64,000 nucleotides of DNA from Neelides folsomi (taxonomy: Eukaryota > Arthropoda > Collembola > Neelipleona > Neelidae): positions 87,076-151,075 of the forward strand of contig JAQGBZ010000139.1 of the NCBI GenBank assembly GCA_034687125.1, in the 5' to 3' direction. Shown piece by piece: positions 36,114 through 49,500 of this stretch. Positions within the stretch are counted from its first letter, which is position 1. Each line of letters begins with the position of its first letter. Both the position numbers and the translations under genes were made by a program. The notes under the pieces were generated by a model that was given only the letters and a program-made list of their open reading frames with translations, was not told the origin of the DNA and did not search any database.

Positions 36114-39100
36114 AATCAACATGTGTTAATAATAATTTATTAATTTATTATTAATAAAGCACAAAGCCAATTACTATTTGTCAATTTGTTAAAATTATAC
36201 ATTATATCCATTTACATATAAGCTATTAAAGTAGATCGAATTGAATAATTTTTTTTGTTAAATAGAGTGTTTGGTAGTAATTTTCATTTTTATCTTTGAC
36301 TCATTAAAGTCATTAACTATGGTATTATTCTTTCAAATGTATTAAGCGTGTAAGGAAGCAATAAATATTGTATTACATAATGTAAAGTACGAAATACTCT
36401 TGTACACTTCGAGTGTATTTGTAATATCAAAACTAGTCATGTTATGAATAATTAAAAAAGATGTAAAAATATGTACTTTTTCGGTAATTAATAAAAACGA
36501 GTTTCGTGATAATCTGACTTTGATTTATACAGATATTTTAAACTTGTCATCATAACTTGTCATCATAACAGTTTTAATCTTTTAACTGATTCATTTATAT
36601 CTGGTTATATCATTCATGTTTATACATTTAAATAAGTTTAATTTAATTATTTCATCCGTCTAAATCATTATATGAATCTTACTATTGTACCATAGGTGTG
36701 TATTACTTTTAATGGCATATTGTGCAATTATCATTGATTCAGTTATTTCAAAAGATAAAAAGATAGAAAGATAAATTGAATGACCAAATAATGTTATTTC
36801 TTTGTTCCGAATTGTCACTCTGGCTGTCTTTGATTGAATTCATCTCATGGAAGTTGTTATTGATGTGGTTAGTTGAGGGAATTGAGATTTCTCCGGCGGA
36901 TTCCTCAAGTGAGTGTGAGGGGAATTTGAGTGTGAGCTGAGAGTTAATTCAGCTGAAAGGCTTCGACCCTCCTCCGGTCCATCCATCCCTATTCATCATC
37001 TTTCATCCCCTCTCAACCATTCACCGAATTGGCTGCTTCCTAAGTACATTGACAATTCATTCAATTCATTGACATTCCTTCGATCAGCTCGCACTTCAAG
37101 TGACTAACAAATGAATAAATGGAGTAAAAAGACATGGAACGGATACAAAATTTTCTTAGTGCAAGTTCTGATTGGTTCGATTCCTTTCCTCTTTTATGCC
37201 ACAGCTGTCCTATGTAATATATAGGCTATTAAATAACCGATAATATACTAAAAATAACTCAAGAACTGACCCTTGGGTTAAATTACATAAAGTTGGCTAA
37301 ATTGTGCATTTAACTCAATTGAGTAAATCTTGAGTTTAAAATAGGTGGGAATTTAGTTACAGAGATATGTATAAGATATAAGGTTGAGAAAGGAGAAAAC
37401 GCGAGGGAGAGTGTGAGCTATTAATTAACAATTAAGGTCTCTTTGGGATATAAGGGGGGATTAAGTGATTGGGCGGATGAGCTCTCTTGGTTCAACTCAA
37501 TTCAATTACAGTAGGATGGGTCTATATGGTATATCACTAACGAGTTGGGCGACTATCAATTGCAATAACTGGAGTGACAATGTTCAGTGGGAGAGATATT
37601 GTAATGTAAAAGTATAAAGATCACATTTTCCTACTCCAACTATTCCTCTTGTATTGGGGAGTGAAAAGAGTTTTAGCTCGGGGTAAAAATATCAGAGACA
37701 AATTGAATTTCGAACCATTTCACCGTGAAACTCCGCACTCAACTTTCATCTTCCTTCATTCAATTCACTTCGCCCACTTCACACGTCCGGGCAATCCGAC
37801 AATTTACATTTCCAATTTTGAGGCTCTTGAAAAAAGGAAGGGTGGTGTAATTCACCCCTCTTTAATCCAACATTAGGAAGCGAGTCTTCGGTGAGAGTTA
37901 CAGTGGAGTTGAATGAGCCATTGATGGATTTAGCCCAACTCTCCCGGGAGAGTGTCAGGTGGCGAAAGAACAAAGCGGAACAATTGGAGAAAAATCAGAA
38001 ATCGAATCCCCTTAAATCAATTGTTCAAACAAATTCACACCCTTCGATGATCTTCATCTGAAGAAGTTTTTTTATGCTTCTGTATTTATTATCCTACTTA
38101 ATGGAAGTCAATCAGCCCAATAACCAAAAATCGTTAACTATCATTAAAGTGTAAATTGTATATATTTAATACAGAATTATTAATCATAATATTTAAATTA
38201 CTGTAGAATTACACATCTTATTTGTACTTAGTATTCTTCGGAGGAAGGAATGGCGGTTGAATCATCCATATTTGAATATGGGTTGAAATAACGATAATAA
38301 ATTTCTTTTGCTCTTGTAATCGCCGAATATTTGAGATTCATGTATGGAGATTTTATTTTATAATCCTTCCCCAGAAATTACCATATTTTTATGAGGGCTC
38401 CTTTACGGACAAGAGGCGAAATAATAAAAATTCATTCTTTCTCATTTCCATTCGGAGAAATTCGGGAAAGTCTTTGAGCTTTCCCCTTTTTTATTTCATT
38501 CTCTTCGGGTAGTTAAGATCAAAAAGAGATGAAAATCTTGCTGAGCAATTGAAACAGGAAATAGAATCCTGATGGGATACATCATACAATACATCTCATC
38601 AGAATAATCATCTTCATCACTATCATGATCATGACTATCAGCTTCACTTCATTTATAAAAAATACTATAAGATAACAATAGGTACTGTGTATTTATTTAT
38701 TTACACTATGTATGTATTTGTATAAACACAATGTACATTAAATTAATTGCATGTCTCGACAGTCAGGTTGTTTGTATTTAATTGATTCAAAACATGATAA
38801 ATGCCAATTAACTTGCGAAACAAACTTGTCACAATCCAATTAAAAATACATTTTGACAAAACATTGTTAGTGATGTAACTAGTAAGTTGTAAGCAAGGAA
38901 GATATTGAAGATTATATAGGAAGTAAATAAGATAAAAATGTGAGGTAGTTGGATGTTCCTAATATTTATTTCCCCTTCGAGAGTTCACATCATAGTTGAA
39001 TACCCTTGAGGGGAATTGACGCTATCTCGTTTCCTCATCAGAACCGAGGAGACTTGTGCGATTTCTCCTTTAGCCTCCACGGCCAATTGACTCTAATTTT

Positions 39101-41286
39101 AAAAGCAAATAGAGGGATATCAACGTTGATAGCCGGATTTGCAGGATAAATGGAGAAGGTAAGTAAGGAAGATGTGTGAAAGAGCCGGGGTAAAATGCAT
39201 TGTGTAGCAAGGGGTTGAGGGATGAGTGAGGAGTTGGGCCCTGACAGCCTTGTCATCGATGAATAGGGAATGAATTTATCCGGAAGCGGGCCGAGAGGAG
39301 GAAAGAGCGTGGTAAAACTAAAGAGATGATTAATACCTCCGCCTCCGGACCGAAACCCGGGAAGGGTGCATAATAAACCCATAAACATCCAACCGCGGAA
39401 CTTTGGCTCTTATCTTTACAAACCACTCTCAAGGAACTTTCATATCTTAATACTCTCCCAACCACTCACATTTATCTATACCTTGTCCTTCTATAGACTA
39501 TGTAGACCAATCTGTAGACCAATTCACGATTATGTTTATTATAGTCTACTTGTATATATGACTTTACAGAACTTTCTTTGGAATATTCCTATACCATATA
39601 TGCTTATATAAAACACAATATATGAATCCTAATAGCTCTCTTTCTCTCACACTTCTTAATTCAATCTGGATGTAAGTTTCCTCGTTTTATCCCTAAATTA
39701 CTTTGTTCGCCTACGCCTTTTAAAAGTTCATAATTTTTTGCTTACCATAATGTGATTTATAAATATGTATGAGGTAAAGGTAGAAAGCAGTGATTTAATA
39801 TTAAAAAATGACACTTTGGAAAATATTTATGTAGGAACATTTTAAATATACTATTGGATGAAGTACGTATAATGCATAATGGAAAAGGAGAGCAAGTTTG
39901 TTCAATGGCTCCCATTCAATTCATTTTTTTCCATTTTATTCAGCAAGGAGACGATAATGATTATGAGTTTAATCACATTAATGTCTTTTTATTATGATGA
40001 TTCCAATGGGAAGGGATTGTATGCCGTGGCGGTGGCGAGATAGTAAAGACATAAACATAATTAGTTGAATGGTAATAAATGCGATTCCACTTTGGTCGGC
40101 GGAAGAGGGTGAGGGGAATCTGTTTCTCTTATGGTGCATCTGATCATTTCTCTCTCTATCTATTATCATTGGAGGGAATCTCGGTGAAGATGTGATGAGA
40201 AAGTGTGCATTTCCCCCCATTGATTCCCATAAATCAAAAGAAGACTCCGTTCCATTTAATTCCTAAGCCAGTGTCAATCCGATAAAATCAGTTCCGCTCC
40301 GTTCCACTTTAATACGATTCTCAAGTTCCAACACGGTTGCCCTACGTCAATTCACTTCTATTACTTCCTATTCATTTCTTTATGAATTCACACATTTCTC
40401 AGTTTTACTTTTAACTTTTGATTCTCTTCAATTTGTTTAAATCTAAAAACTAAATATGGATTATTCGGATTAGGGAAACTGATTAACTTTAATTCAGTTT
40501 ATTTAATAAAAAGAAATTTAAGTCAAGCTGTAAACGGCTTGTTAACGATTTAACAACAATGGGTGCAGTTAGGTTAAATGGTAATTAAAAAGATATTTAA
40601 TTGAAGGGGATGAAAAGTGTGTTGAATTGGGAGAGTGATTTATTCTGCAGGTTGTTCAATATTTGGAGTGGGCTGTTGAAGAAGGTGAGTGACAGATGTG
40701 GGATATTCATTAAACTCCTATAAGTCCCTCATCCCCTTCGCACTCTCCCATATGGTCCCTTATTCGGTCTTCCTCACCGGCCCTTTTCATCACGCATATA
40801 CATAGGATGAAGTTGGGATGAAGGACCATCTGTCCCTTAACAAAGGTCTTTGTTAAATACAGTTTGAATCTCTCCTCACAAACCAAACTTCTCCATATGG
40901 AATGCATAAGGTTCGGACGATCTCAGTCAGTTTGGAGCAGGTTGTATTAATTCAATTTCATTTTCTATTCTATTTACTATTAATCTCCGGCTTGTATCAT
41001 AAATAGGAAATGTGTCTCCATATGGTTCATCTCAGGGCCCATGCGGTCTCTTCAATCACAAAATCTCCATTCAGCCGACAATGATTCAAATGAAATAAAA
41101 GATTTAAAATCGAGTTCTACATTTATTATTTATTTGCATAATAAATAATCTTTTGTATGTAATAGGAAAATAAATAATAAAAGGCTATAGGCTTTTGTTT
41201 CATTCCTATTTAGTAAATTGATCAATAACATCCATCCGAATTAAATACACAATCAAAATTAATACAGAATAAATAGAAGGTAATAA
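36114..41286. other. 5-kb gene-free region downstream of the bHLH gene
   Basis: I see no supported exon in about 5 kb. It is AT-rich with scattered less AT-rich patches (about 36.85-37.05, 37.65-37.98, 39.05-39.45 and 40.65-40.92 kb). Open frames in those patches have no domain and no splice partners. The position next to a developmental bHLH gene makes cis-regulatory elements plausible, but this is inference. Confidence 0.45.
36153..36158 (+). terminator. Polyadenylation signal of the bHLH gene
   Basis: AATAAA lies 40 nt downstream of the TAA of the bHLH gene, the expected place for a cleavage and polyadenylation signal with a short 3' UTR. Confidence 0.5.
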
Positions 41287-41870
41287 TTAAGCTCTGGCGT
41301 AAATTCGTCTAGCTTCAATTCCCGGAGCTTGGAAAAGAATTGCCATCCCGCTCTTGGTAAATTTCCTAATTTGGGTCAAATCTTCTTGTCCTTTTCCGCA
41401 ATTTTGTCTATGAAGGAGCGTGTGATCATTTTCAAGCTTAATCTTAGACTTGCAGCTTCTTCCGTCTGCGGTAGTCTCGTCGAATTCCTCTCCATCCTTG
41501 AATTTGATTTCAGTATTTTTGAATGTGGATTCAGTCAGAATTTTGAATTCCTTCGTGGCTTCGTCATATGTGATGGTAGTGGTGGGTTTGACGACTCTTG
41601 ACACAACACGAAGATACCACGAAACTCCAATTGCTTGTAAATAATCTTCAAACTTGTCGCTTGACTCCAATTTGTAATGCCCTTCAATCAATGGGTATGC
41701 ACTAAAAGTTGAAGATTAAAAATTTAAAAATCTTATAAATCTTCATTTTAATAAAATAAAGAATAAATTCTTTTTGATTCTTTTTGGTTAAAAAATTAAA
41801 TTACAAACCATAAGACAGTTGAAAGATTGACGATGAGGAGAATTCCCAAAACAAACACCGCGTTCTTCAT
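41287..41870 (-). CDS. Secreted fatty-acid-binding protein (FABP/lipocalin fold)
   Basis: Two exons, 41809-41870 and 41287-41701, encode 158 residues. The first exon is a signal peptide (MKNAVFVLGILLIVNLSTVLCAYP). The mature part, about 136 residues, has the length and order of a cytosolic-type FABP: IEGHYKLESSDKFEDYLQAI, GVSWYLRVVSRVVKP, EFDETTADGRSCKSKIKLEN and the C-terminal GIEARRIYARA. FABPs bind fatty acids or other small lipids in a ten-strand barrel; the final Arg-x-Tyr of that segment normally binds the carboxylate. Most arthropod FABPs lack a signal peptide, so an exported form is unusual. It could carry lipid in haemolymph or gut, or in cuticle or saliva. A TATA box lies about 80 nt upstream of the ATG. 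Confidence 0.82.
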
Positions 41871-41948
41871 GATGAGAAAGTGAGATTGACAATAAATGGA
41901 ACGTTGAGGCAGTTGGAGGAAGAAATGAAGACGAGGAAGCGAACGTGG

Positions 41949-41956
41949 ATTTTATA
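41949..41956 (-). promoter_or_regulatory. TATA box of the secreted FABP gene
   Basis: TATAAAAT on the minus strand sits about 80 nt before the ATG at 41870. That leaves room for a transcription start near 41920 and a 5' UTR of about 50 nt. Confidence 0.5.
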
Positions 41957-42633
41957 CGTTCAACTCCATTAGGGACATTATCATTATTAACATAAATACA
42001 GGGGACCAGAACGAGACAAGTTTGCTTAATAGTTTAAATACAATGGGCATTGTGTATTTGATGGGTTTCTTTATGTAATCGGTAATTGCGCCTTCGATTA
42101 TGTTTGTGGTAGTCGCACTTATAATTACATATGTAATAAGTATATAGTATATGTACAATGTTACAATATATTTAAATTTGTAGTTATAATATGACTAAAA
42201 TACTAAAATTGAATAACCTTACGTCGCTCTTCCACTCAAGTGAGGTGAACTTGTAAGAGAAGAGTCGTTTAACGAAGAAATCGTCCTTATGAAGGAGATA
42301 AAAGGAGAACCGGATATTGTAATGAGGGACATTTTCATGACTCGAATTTCCACTTGTTTGGGAAGTTGAGACTTCAGCAAAACGACGGAAAATCCAAAAT
42401 AAAAATTTAAATGCCAGAAGCTATAACTATACAATATTCCTTTTGGGATATTTGGAAAGAGGACAAGTTATTCTTTATTTACCGTTATTCTTTATATTTA
42501 CCAAATGTCATTATAAGTCCATTAAAATACGTAGTTGAACTACGTCAGAAGTCAAAAGACAAGTTAATGAAGTTGACATAATAATGGAATTGATTTTATG
42601 TTGATGTTTATTGTGGTGTTTATTGTGCGTATT

Positions 42634-45271
42634 TTATTTATGAAACAATATCTTTTCCCATTTGAGAGAGTGTAAATAATGGTAAATGAATTCAAGTAAG
42701 AAGGTAAACAAGCAGCAGCCAAGTCCAAGGAGAAGTCCTTCAAACACAGGGATGATGTGGCGAGAAAGGATCATCGACTCCTTTGCATTTTGGCCAAATT
42801 TATTTATCTCGGAAGCGAGTTCCCGAGAATTGAAGGTTTTGTTATTTAACGACACAACATTTTGACATCCAGCTTTATGGTAAAGTTTTCCGTTTGTTTG
42901 GGCTCTTCGTAGCAGAAAACTTTCCCTTCATTTTAATGATTTTATCAATGAGCATTACTTTAAATTATTATTAAACTTCTCAATATTATAAATATCTTAT
43001 TTTGTATTTGTAGTGTAAATATTGATATAATACGTAAGTAGAGTATATACCATCTTGAAAACAGTCCCGCTTGAGAAAGTCGACCAAGAGCTGTTGTGAT
43101 ATTTGGAGTAAAAGGAGATCCTTTTCTAAGTGCCCATGTTCCGATGACTTGAGTTTCTCTCCCTGAGAAATAATAAAGTTTTGAAATGGATCTCTTTAGT
43201 CCGATGGTGACCCTTTGCTTTTCCGCGTTGATCTTGTTAAAAGAGTTGAATCCAATGCAAGCGAACTTGGAAGTTAAAGGAAATTGGAAACATTTAGACG
43301 CAGATGATACCTGATCGTAAAAGTTGTCAGCTTCACTGGTTATTTCATCTAAAGTCCTGTCATCTAATAATTAAAAGTCAAATAATTAATATTTAAATTA
43401 ATGTTATTAGTTTCAAGCAATCGAATGAAATAATGTATTGATTCATAAATAGTAAGGTTTTAAATATCGTATAAAATTAAAATTAAGCACTTGTTATATT
43501 TGCCCAGAAATTTATGAAGGTTTGAATGTAACTTCCGAATTTGTACTGACTCTGAGAAAGCTCATGAAAATTTTTAGGATATTCCCCTTCTTCCTGGATG
43601 ACTAAAAATCCGAATAATTTGCTCCTATAACTCGCCACAATGATGAGAGCCATTAGAGCCCAAAGGCCAAATAGAAATTTCCTCTCAAAGTCCCATTTCA
43701 TATTTTGTGTTTGTTCAACGAAAACTGCTCCGAATGTGAAAATGTCCCTTCGAATTCGGTAAATTCGACCGCGTTCTAAATCCCATTAAAATTGTTAAAA
43801 TTAATATACCTAATTACCTACTACACATTAGTAAAATTCATAATTTTGAAATAGGTAAATAAGTACGTAAAGTATTTGAAATAAGATAATTCTCTTTACT
43901 AGTAACATGATTAGCTTCAATAGTGGGAACTGTGAAGTAATCCCTCGAAATTGATGCAATGTTCAAGAAAAGCGTTGTAATCAAAATAGCTATAATAATT
44001 GTAAGCCAAACTTCTTGTTCTAACGGTTTCAAAGTATATTTAACATTGATTTTATTTTGATCCAATTCTTGAACTCTCATAATGGCGAAACTGAGATAGT
44101 CAAAGTAAACGGCTGGTGTGAACTCAAGCTCCCATGAAGCATTGTAATATGGAAGGACGTTGGTCGCAATGTGGATTCTGTTTTCTGCTAGAAGCTCGAC
44201 CATTTTATTCCAATCACCCCTTTTGTAGTATTCTTTTAAAACCTCCTGGTCACAAAATAAGATTTGAATAAATTAATGTAATGTATATTTTAAATAAATA
44301 AATTAATATAACATATATTTTATAGGTAAACACCTCATCGTTTATTAGACCGTTGCAGGGACGTTTTAGCATTTTGCAAATTGCGACAATAGCAAAATCT
44401 TGTAAATCTACAGAATATTCAACAGGGCTTTCAGATAATATGATTTTTGGATCTTCATAAATTTTTACAAAATTTTGAATGTCCGTCCAATTTTTCCTTG
44501 TAAAAGGATTAACATATGTAAGTTCTAAAGAAAAGAAACCAAAAAATACAGTATAAATTCATATACACAAATAATTGATATTGTCAATAGGTGTATAATA
44601 CATTAGTTTTCGTACCTGAACTATTTGTGGCTTGTTTCTCAATGTTCGTGTATCTTTCAATGTCATTTGGAATCCAATTGTCATTCACTTTGCAGAATTC
44701 TTGAAATGTTCCGAACAAATCCAGCCCAATTACTCCCCTTTTACGAAACAACGCTCCAGCATTGTTCAGCAAACATTTATTGCAAATATTAAGTTTGTCA
44801 TCAACAGTTGGCTCCCGAGCTGCTGGACCTCTAATGAGCAACTCAATTGATTCTGTTGCATACTTACACCTCTGTTAAATTCAACTTTTCTATATACATT
44901 TATCGTAGTTTTACACTTAATAAAATATATTACATAGCATTCTTATTATAAATTGAATTTTATACTTTTAGAAAAGCCAAAAGAGATGCAAGAAGATCGT
45001 CACAAATTCCAAAATATAATGCAAGAGTAAAACGATTCGTCTTTGATAATCGAAAAATCGAGAAGCAAGTTCTGGTTTTGTTGAAAGACCTTTTAAAATA
45101 AATTTGCAACATGCCTCCTTTTTCGAAACTTGGAAGTTTTGAATCAAAAGGTCCTGATCTGTTCTTATTGTATGAATTGGCCACATCTGGACTTAACTTC
45201 ACGCCCGAATTCAAACTATTCTCTGCTTCAATTAAAATGAAGATTATTGAAATAAACCAATTCTTATTCAT
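42634..45271 (-). CDS. Divergent ionotropic receptor (IR, iGluR-related)
   Basis: Exons in transcription order: 44966-45271, 44616-44871, 44334-44524, 43900-44245, 43491-43775, 43051-43363, 42634-42925. They total 1989 nt, 662 residues, with all phases matching. IRs are ligand-gated channels derived from ionotropic glutamate receptors and used in chemosensation. A signal peptide (MNKNWFISIIFILIEA) precedes an S1 ligand-binding half (GDWNKMVELLAENRIHIATN, ELEFTPAVYFDYLSFAI). TM1 is VWLTIIIAILITTLFLNI, TM2 FLFGLWALMALIIVASY. The S2 half ends with VIGTWALRKGSPFTPNITTA and LGRLSQAGLFSRW. TM3 is PVFEGLLLGLGCCLFTFLLE, followed by a short tail. The N-terminal region is short, with no full amino-terminal domain, which suggests a divergent (tuning) IR rather than a co-receptor. 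The exon 7 acceptor (TGAAG at 42926) was chosen because only it keeps the frame. Confidence 0.82.
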
Positions 45272-46596
45272 TTCAGATTGTAAAATACTGATTCTCTAGA
45301 TTATAAATTACAATAAACTTCCTTTAACCATAAAATGTAAAAATCCTGGAAGTGAGAGCAAGATTATGGAAAATTAACATTGGACATAAAAAGTCGTTTA
45401 CAGCAAAGAAAGGTTCACGTATTCACAAAAGGACAAGAGAGTAAAAGCTTTTTATTTATTCAATTCTTCAATTCCATCTTATTTCTCAACAAAAGAAATG
45501 CTTTTATTGTCATCTTTTAAATAATATTTGCATTTCAGATTGAACTCCCCCAAAATACATAATTAATAATTGAATATGGAGGACGTACATGCCAAAAAAC
45601 CCCAAAGAACTCATTTTAGAATTTTCCTTTCATAATTCAATTTGAGTAGAAAAATAGATTAAGCAAATAAAGTTTCTTATTCTTGTTTTTTCACTCAATT
45701 CGCAATTTGCTTCGTGTTCATGAAAAATCCACTGAAAGAGCGAAAATCAATGAAGGAAGGTGAAAGACTTGGGATAAGACATGGAATATAATTTTGCATG
45801 CATGCATGTTAGATGAATTAATATTTGCAATATCCTTTTCGTGTATGGTCTTATCTATAGTATACAATAATAATGTGAGAATTGAACTTTGATTTAGACA
45901 CGGAATTCGATAAGTGTATTACTCTACATTACATGTTATGTAGTATATAAATGTTAAAATAAAATGTAACATAATTACTAATTATAGGTACGAATAATAG
46001 GTATGCACGTTATATCTTATTAAATTTCTCCAATTATAATGTAGGTCAAGAATGCAGTAAAAGTAAAACTAACTACTCTAATAACAAGTCACGCACGATT
46101 TTATAAAAGCAAAAATGAATTCATTCGTTTGATTGTTATTAATTAGTATTAAAATTAAAGTTACTCATCACTCATGTCAATTAAATAATTACAAGTGGCT
46201 AATTTATTGTGATTCAACATTCATTTATATTTAAGCATTCTCGAAATCCATTTAAAAATTAACGATAAATTCAAAAGTTATTACATTTCAATACAACAAT
46301 GTAGCAAAATCTTGCAAAGGCTTGAAAAGATTGGGAAAATTGCGACTTTGTGAAAAGAAGACTATTTTACCATTCGGTCCCTCCGAGGGAGATTCAGTCT
46401 TCTGATCCGTCAACTGCGAAGGGATCCGGCCAAGTTCCGAAATTTCGGTTTATTCGCCAAATTCAGCATCCTGCGCAGGTCCCCTACAGCATCGACCTTT
46501 ATTTCAATTCCAACTATCGATCCGATCGGGGGAATTTCCGCCCGTTCAAAAATTTAAACGTGAAGGGGTCTCAATCTCCCCGCCCAACTTCCCCAG
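45272..46596. other. Intergenic region between divergent IR and Eps15 genes
   Basis: AT-rich DNA fills most of the gap. The last 250 nt (about 46345-46596) are less AT-rich and probably form the Eps15 promoter and 5' UTR. The 107-codon open frame there (46350-46673) is out of frame with Eps15 and runs through its first splice site, so I do not treat it as coding. Confidence 0.5.
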
Positions 46597-49500
46597 ATGG
46601 CCGCCACGGCCCCCGCACCCCATGGACTCACACTGGCTCAGGTTTGACCCGACTTATTTCCCGACATCTCTGACAAATTTCTTGGTTCCAGATCGCGGGG
46701 CGGCATTGGAAAACCTACGATGAACATTACAAGTCCGTCGATCCTGGAAATTCCGGGCGTGTCAACGCGCCTGAAGCCGCCAAATTCCTCAAGCGTTCTG
46801 GTCTCTCCGATGTCATTCTCGGAAAGGTCAGTTGCCCCCTGTTCAATTTCGTCCATCTCTTTCATCTATTTCTTCAAAATTTTAATAAGAGAATCAAAAA
46901 GGAGGGAAGTGGGCGTGATTGAGTGAGAAAAAATCAATCACGTTATTACAAAATATCCCGTATTACCTCATTATTATTATATAATCTTTCCTATTCGATT
47001 TTAATCCTATACACTCGACCATTTAATTGTTAAGTTTATCTTTAATTGATATCTACATTTTGTCTTATCTTTATTGATTTTCACATACATTTTCACATTA
47101 TTAAGAAATATTAGCGCGTAACACTTATTTAAATGACCAATTACCCTACACGTATATCCATTTATCTGTTTTTAGGTCATGTGGCGTTAAATTGGTTATA
47201 TAAATGGTTCATTTCTTTTCAATAGATCTGGGACTTATCAGACCCTGCAGCAAATGGATTCTTAGACAAAGGAGGGATCTTCGTCAGCCTTAAGCTCATT
47301 AGTTTAGCACAAAATGGAAGAAAAGTAGAAGTGCCGTGTTTATTAGAAGACATGGACCCTCCTAAATTGGTAATTAAACCTCATGTTTTTAATTTATTTA
47401 ATTTTAATGAATTTTTGAGAATGTTGACTTCAATGTTTTGAATTATTAAAGCAGAGTGCAGGAGCTGCAGGGCCGGGGCCAGTTGTTCCTCCTGCTCCCG
47501 TCATCTCGAAACCTCCCGAGATTCCTCAAAATAACAATCAGTCGAAGAGTGCCGTTCTTTTCAATAAATTCGCAATAAATGGTAAAGTTCCCTCCTCCGT
47601 CGCGAGGGAAATCTTCATGGAGTCGAAGCTGAACATTGAGAAGCTTGGACAAATCTGGGATTTGTCCGACCGGGACCGAGACGGCGAACTCAACTTTGAA
47701 GAATTCTCCGTTGCCATTGGGCTCATTGAGGAGGAAGTGAAGAAAATGGCTGCGGCCGTCATTCTGCCCCCAATTCCCGAACTCAATGATGAACTAAAGA
47801 CGAAATATTCGGGGCTCTTCAATAAACTTGATGAAGACAAAGATGGATTCGTTAACGGAGCCGAGATTAAAGGTTTGCCATAATTTCTCTAATTATTATT
47901 TATTTCTTAATTCAATAGATTTCTTTAATTCATGATGCATTTATATAATTTAGAAACATTCCTTCAAACGGGGTTAAGTCAACCTGTTCTAGCTCAAATA
48001 TGGAACCTCTGCGATACAGATCAAGTTAGTAAATTTAAGATCATTATCTAATGTAATCATTTATATAAATTGCCGTAATAGCTAAGAATTTAACCAATTT
48101 GTTTTTTAAATAGCATGGGAAGTTAAACAGAGAAGAATTCACATTAGCTATGTTCTTAATTGAGCGAAAATTGACAAATGCATCTTTCGACATCCCAAAC
48201 ACATTAGATGATAAAACAAGACTCTTTTTAAAGGTATAAAAACCTCCTTGGCTAACATTGATAAATTGGAAATAAATATAGGTATAAGCAGAAAGAAAAA
48301 AATTAAAAATAATGTACTAATGTATAAATGATAAATTCTTTTTAGCCTCCGAATCCCGAGTTCGTATTGATAGGGAACGAAGTGAAGGAGCTGGCAGAAG
48401 AAAGAGAGAAACTCCAATGCGAAATCATAGGGAAAGAGACGGAAAAACGAATCAAAAGTGGTGAAGTTTCGTCCCTTTCCTCCGAACTCGACAATCTCGC
48501 CGCGACTCTCAAACAACTCGAGACCCAACGGAACCTCGCGAATACAAAATTAGGTGAATTGGAAGCCCAAGTCATCAACTTGCGAGGTCAAGCATCGGAA
48601 CAAGGTGAAATGTTGAGCAAACAAGAGGGAGAAAATGCAGAGAAACTCTCAGAAATCACTGCTTTGGATCGAGAAGAAGCCGAGATCGAAGCGAGCATAT
48701 TGAGAGTTGAGCGGGAAAATGAAAACATCAAGGAAAGTTTGTCGAATCTCAATCTTCAAGTGAGCAGTTCCAAATCCAAATTGGACAATTTGAGCATCCT
48801 TAAAGAGACGATGGAGATGTTGTTGGAGAAATTCAACACGTGTCTGAAGTCCGAAGACTTCCTTTCTATCACCGAAACGGAGCTGAGGGACTTGAGCCTT
48901 GAAATGGAAGAATTCCTCCATGAACCAGAAATAATTGAGGAGAACCATCATTACTCTCATGAGGAAGAAGGAGATTCAAATGCAAATTTCCCGACGGCCT
49001 TTGACAAGTCGCCGGGCGGGTTCGGAGATGATCCCTTTACATCTGGGAGTAATGCTGCCTTTGGATCTTCGGCCTTTCATCAGCCTTCAGCAGGAGGATT
49101 CTCTAGTTGGGATGCTCCGGCTCATGATCCTTTTGCACCAGTTTCCAAACCCGGAGTTATACAAGATTATTCTCCAGGTATTCACATTTTATTATTCTCA
49201 TTTCATTTGTTCAAAATGTATGAATAAGATCAATGAAAACTATTTAGCTTTATCATATTAAATTATATTTTAATTTTTAGGGAAAGATCCATTCGGTGCT
49301 GAACCATTTAATGCTCCAGCACTTCCGCCAAAGAAATCAGGGCCTCCACCTCGTCCCGCACCACCAAAAAATGTTCCTGCTAGACCGCCCCCTCCTGGTT
49401 TTGGAAGTACGATGAGAATTAAATATAATTAAAATTAAAATTAAAGGACTTTCTGCTAAACTCAATAACATATGCTTAATTTTTCGTATGACCTTATAGA

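Noticed and set aside
42219-42434. Minus-strand frame downstream of the ionotropic receptor
   Set aside because: It follows the stop codon of the receptor, has no family match and reads like random AT-rich sequence.
42634-43051. Ionotropic receptor as a pseudogene because of a frameshift at the last intron
   Set aside because: The first acceptor tried (CATAAAG near 42871) breaks the frame, but the acceptor TGAAG at 42926 keeps it and adds a plausible SRWESFLLRR sequence. The whole model then sums to a multiple of three.
45797-45812. GCATGCATGCATG palindromic run
   Set aside because: It is a short simple repeat with no further structure around it.
46350-46673. 107-codon plus-strand frame before Eps15
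   Set aside because: It is out of frame with the EH1 domain and runs through the first splice donor. The region is better explained as promoter, 5' UTR and first exon of Eps15.
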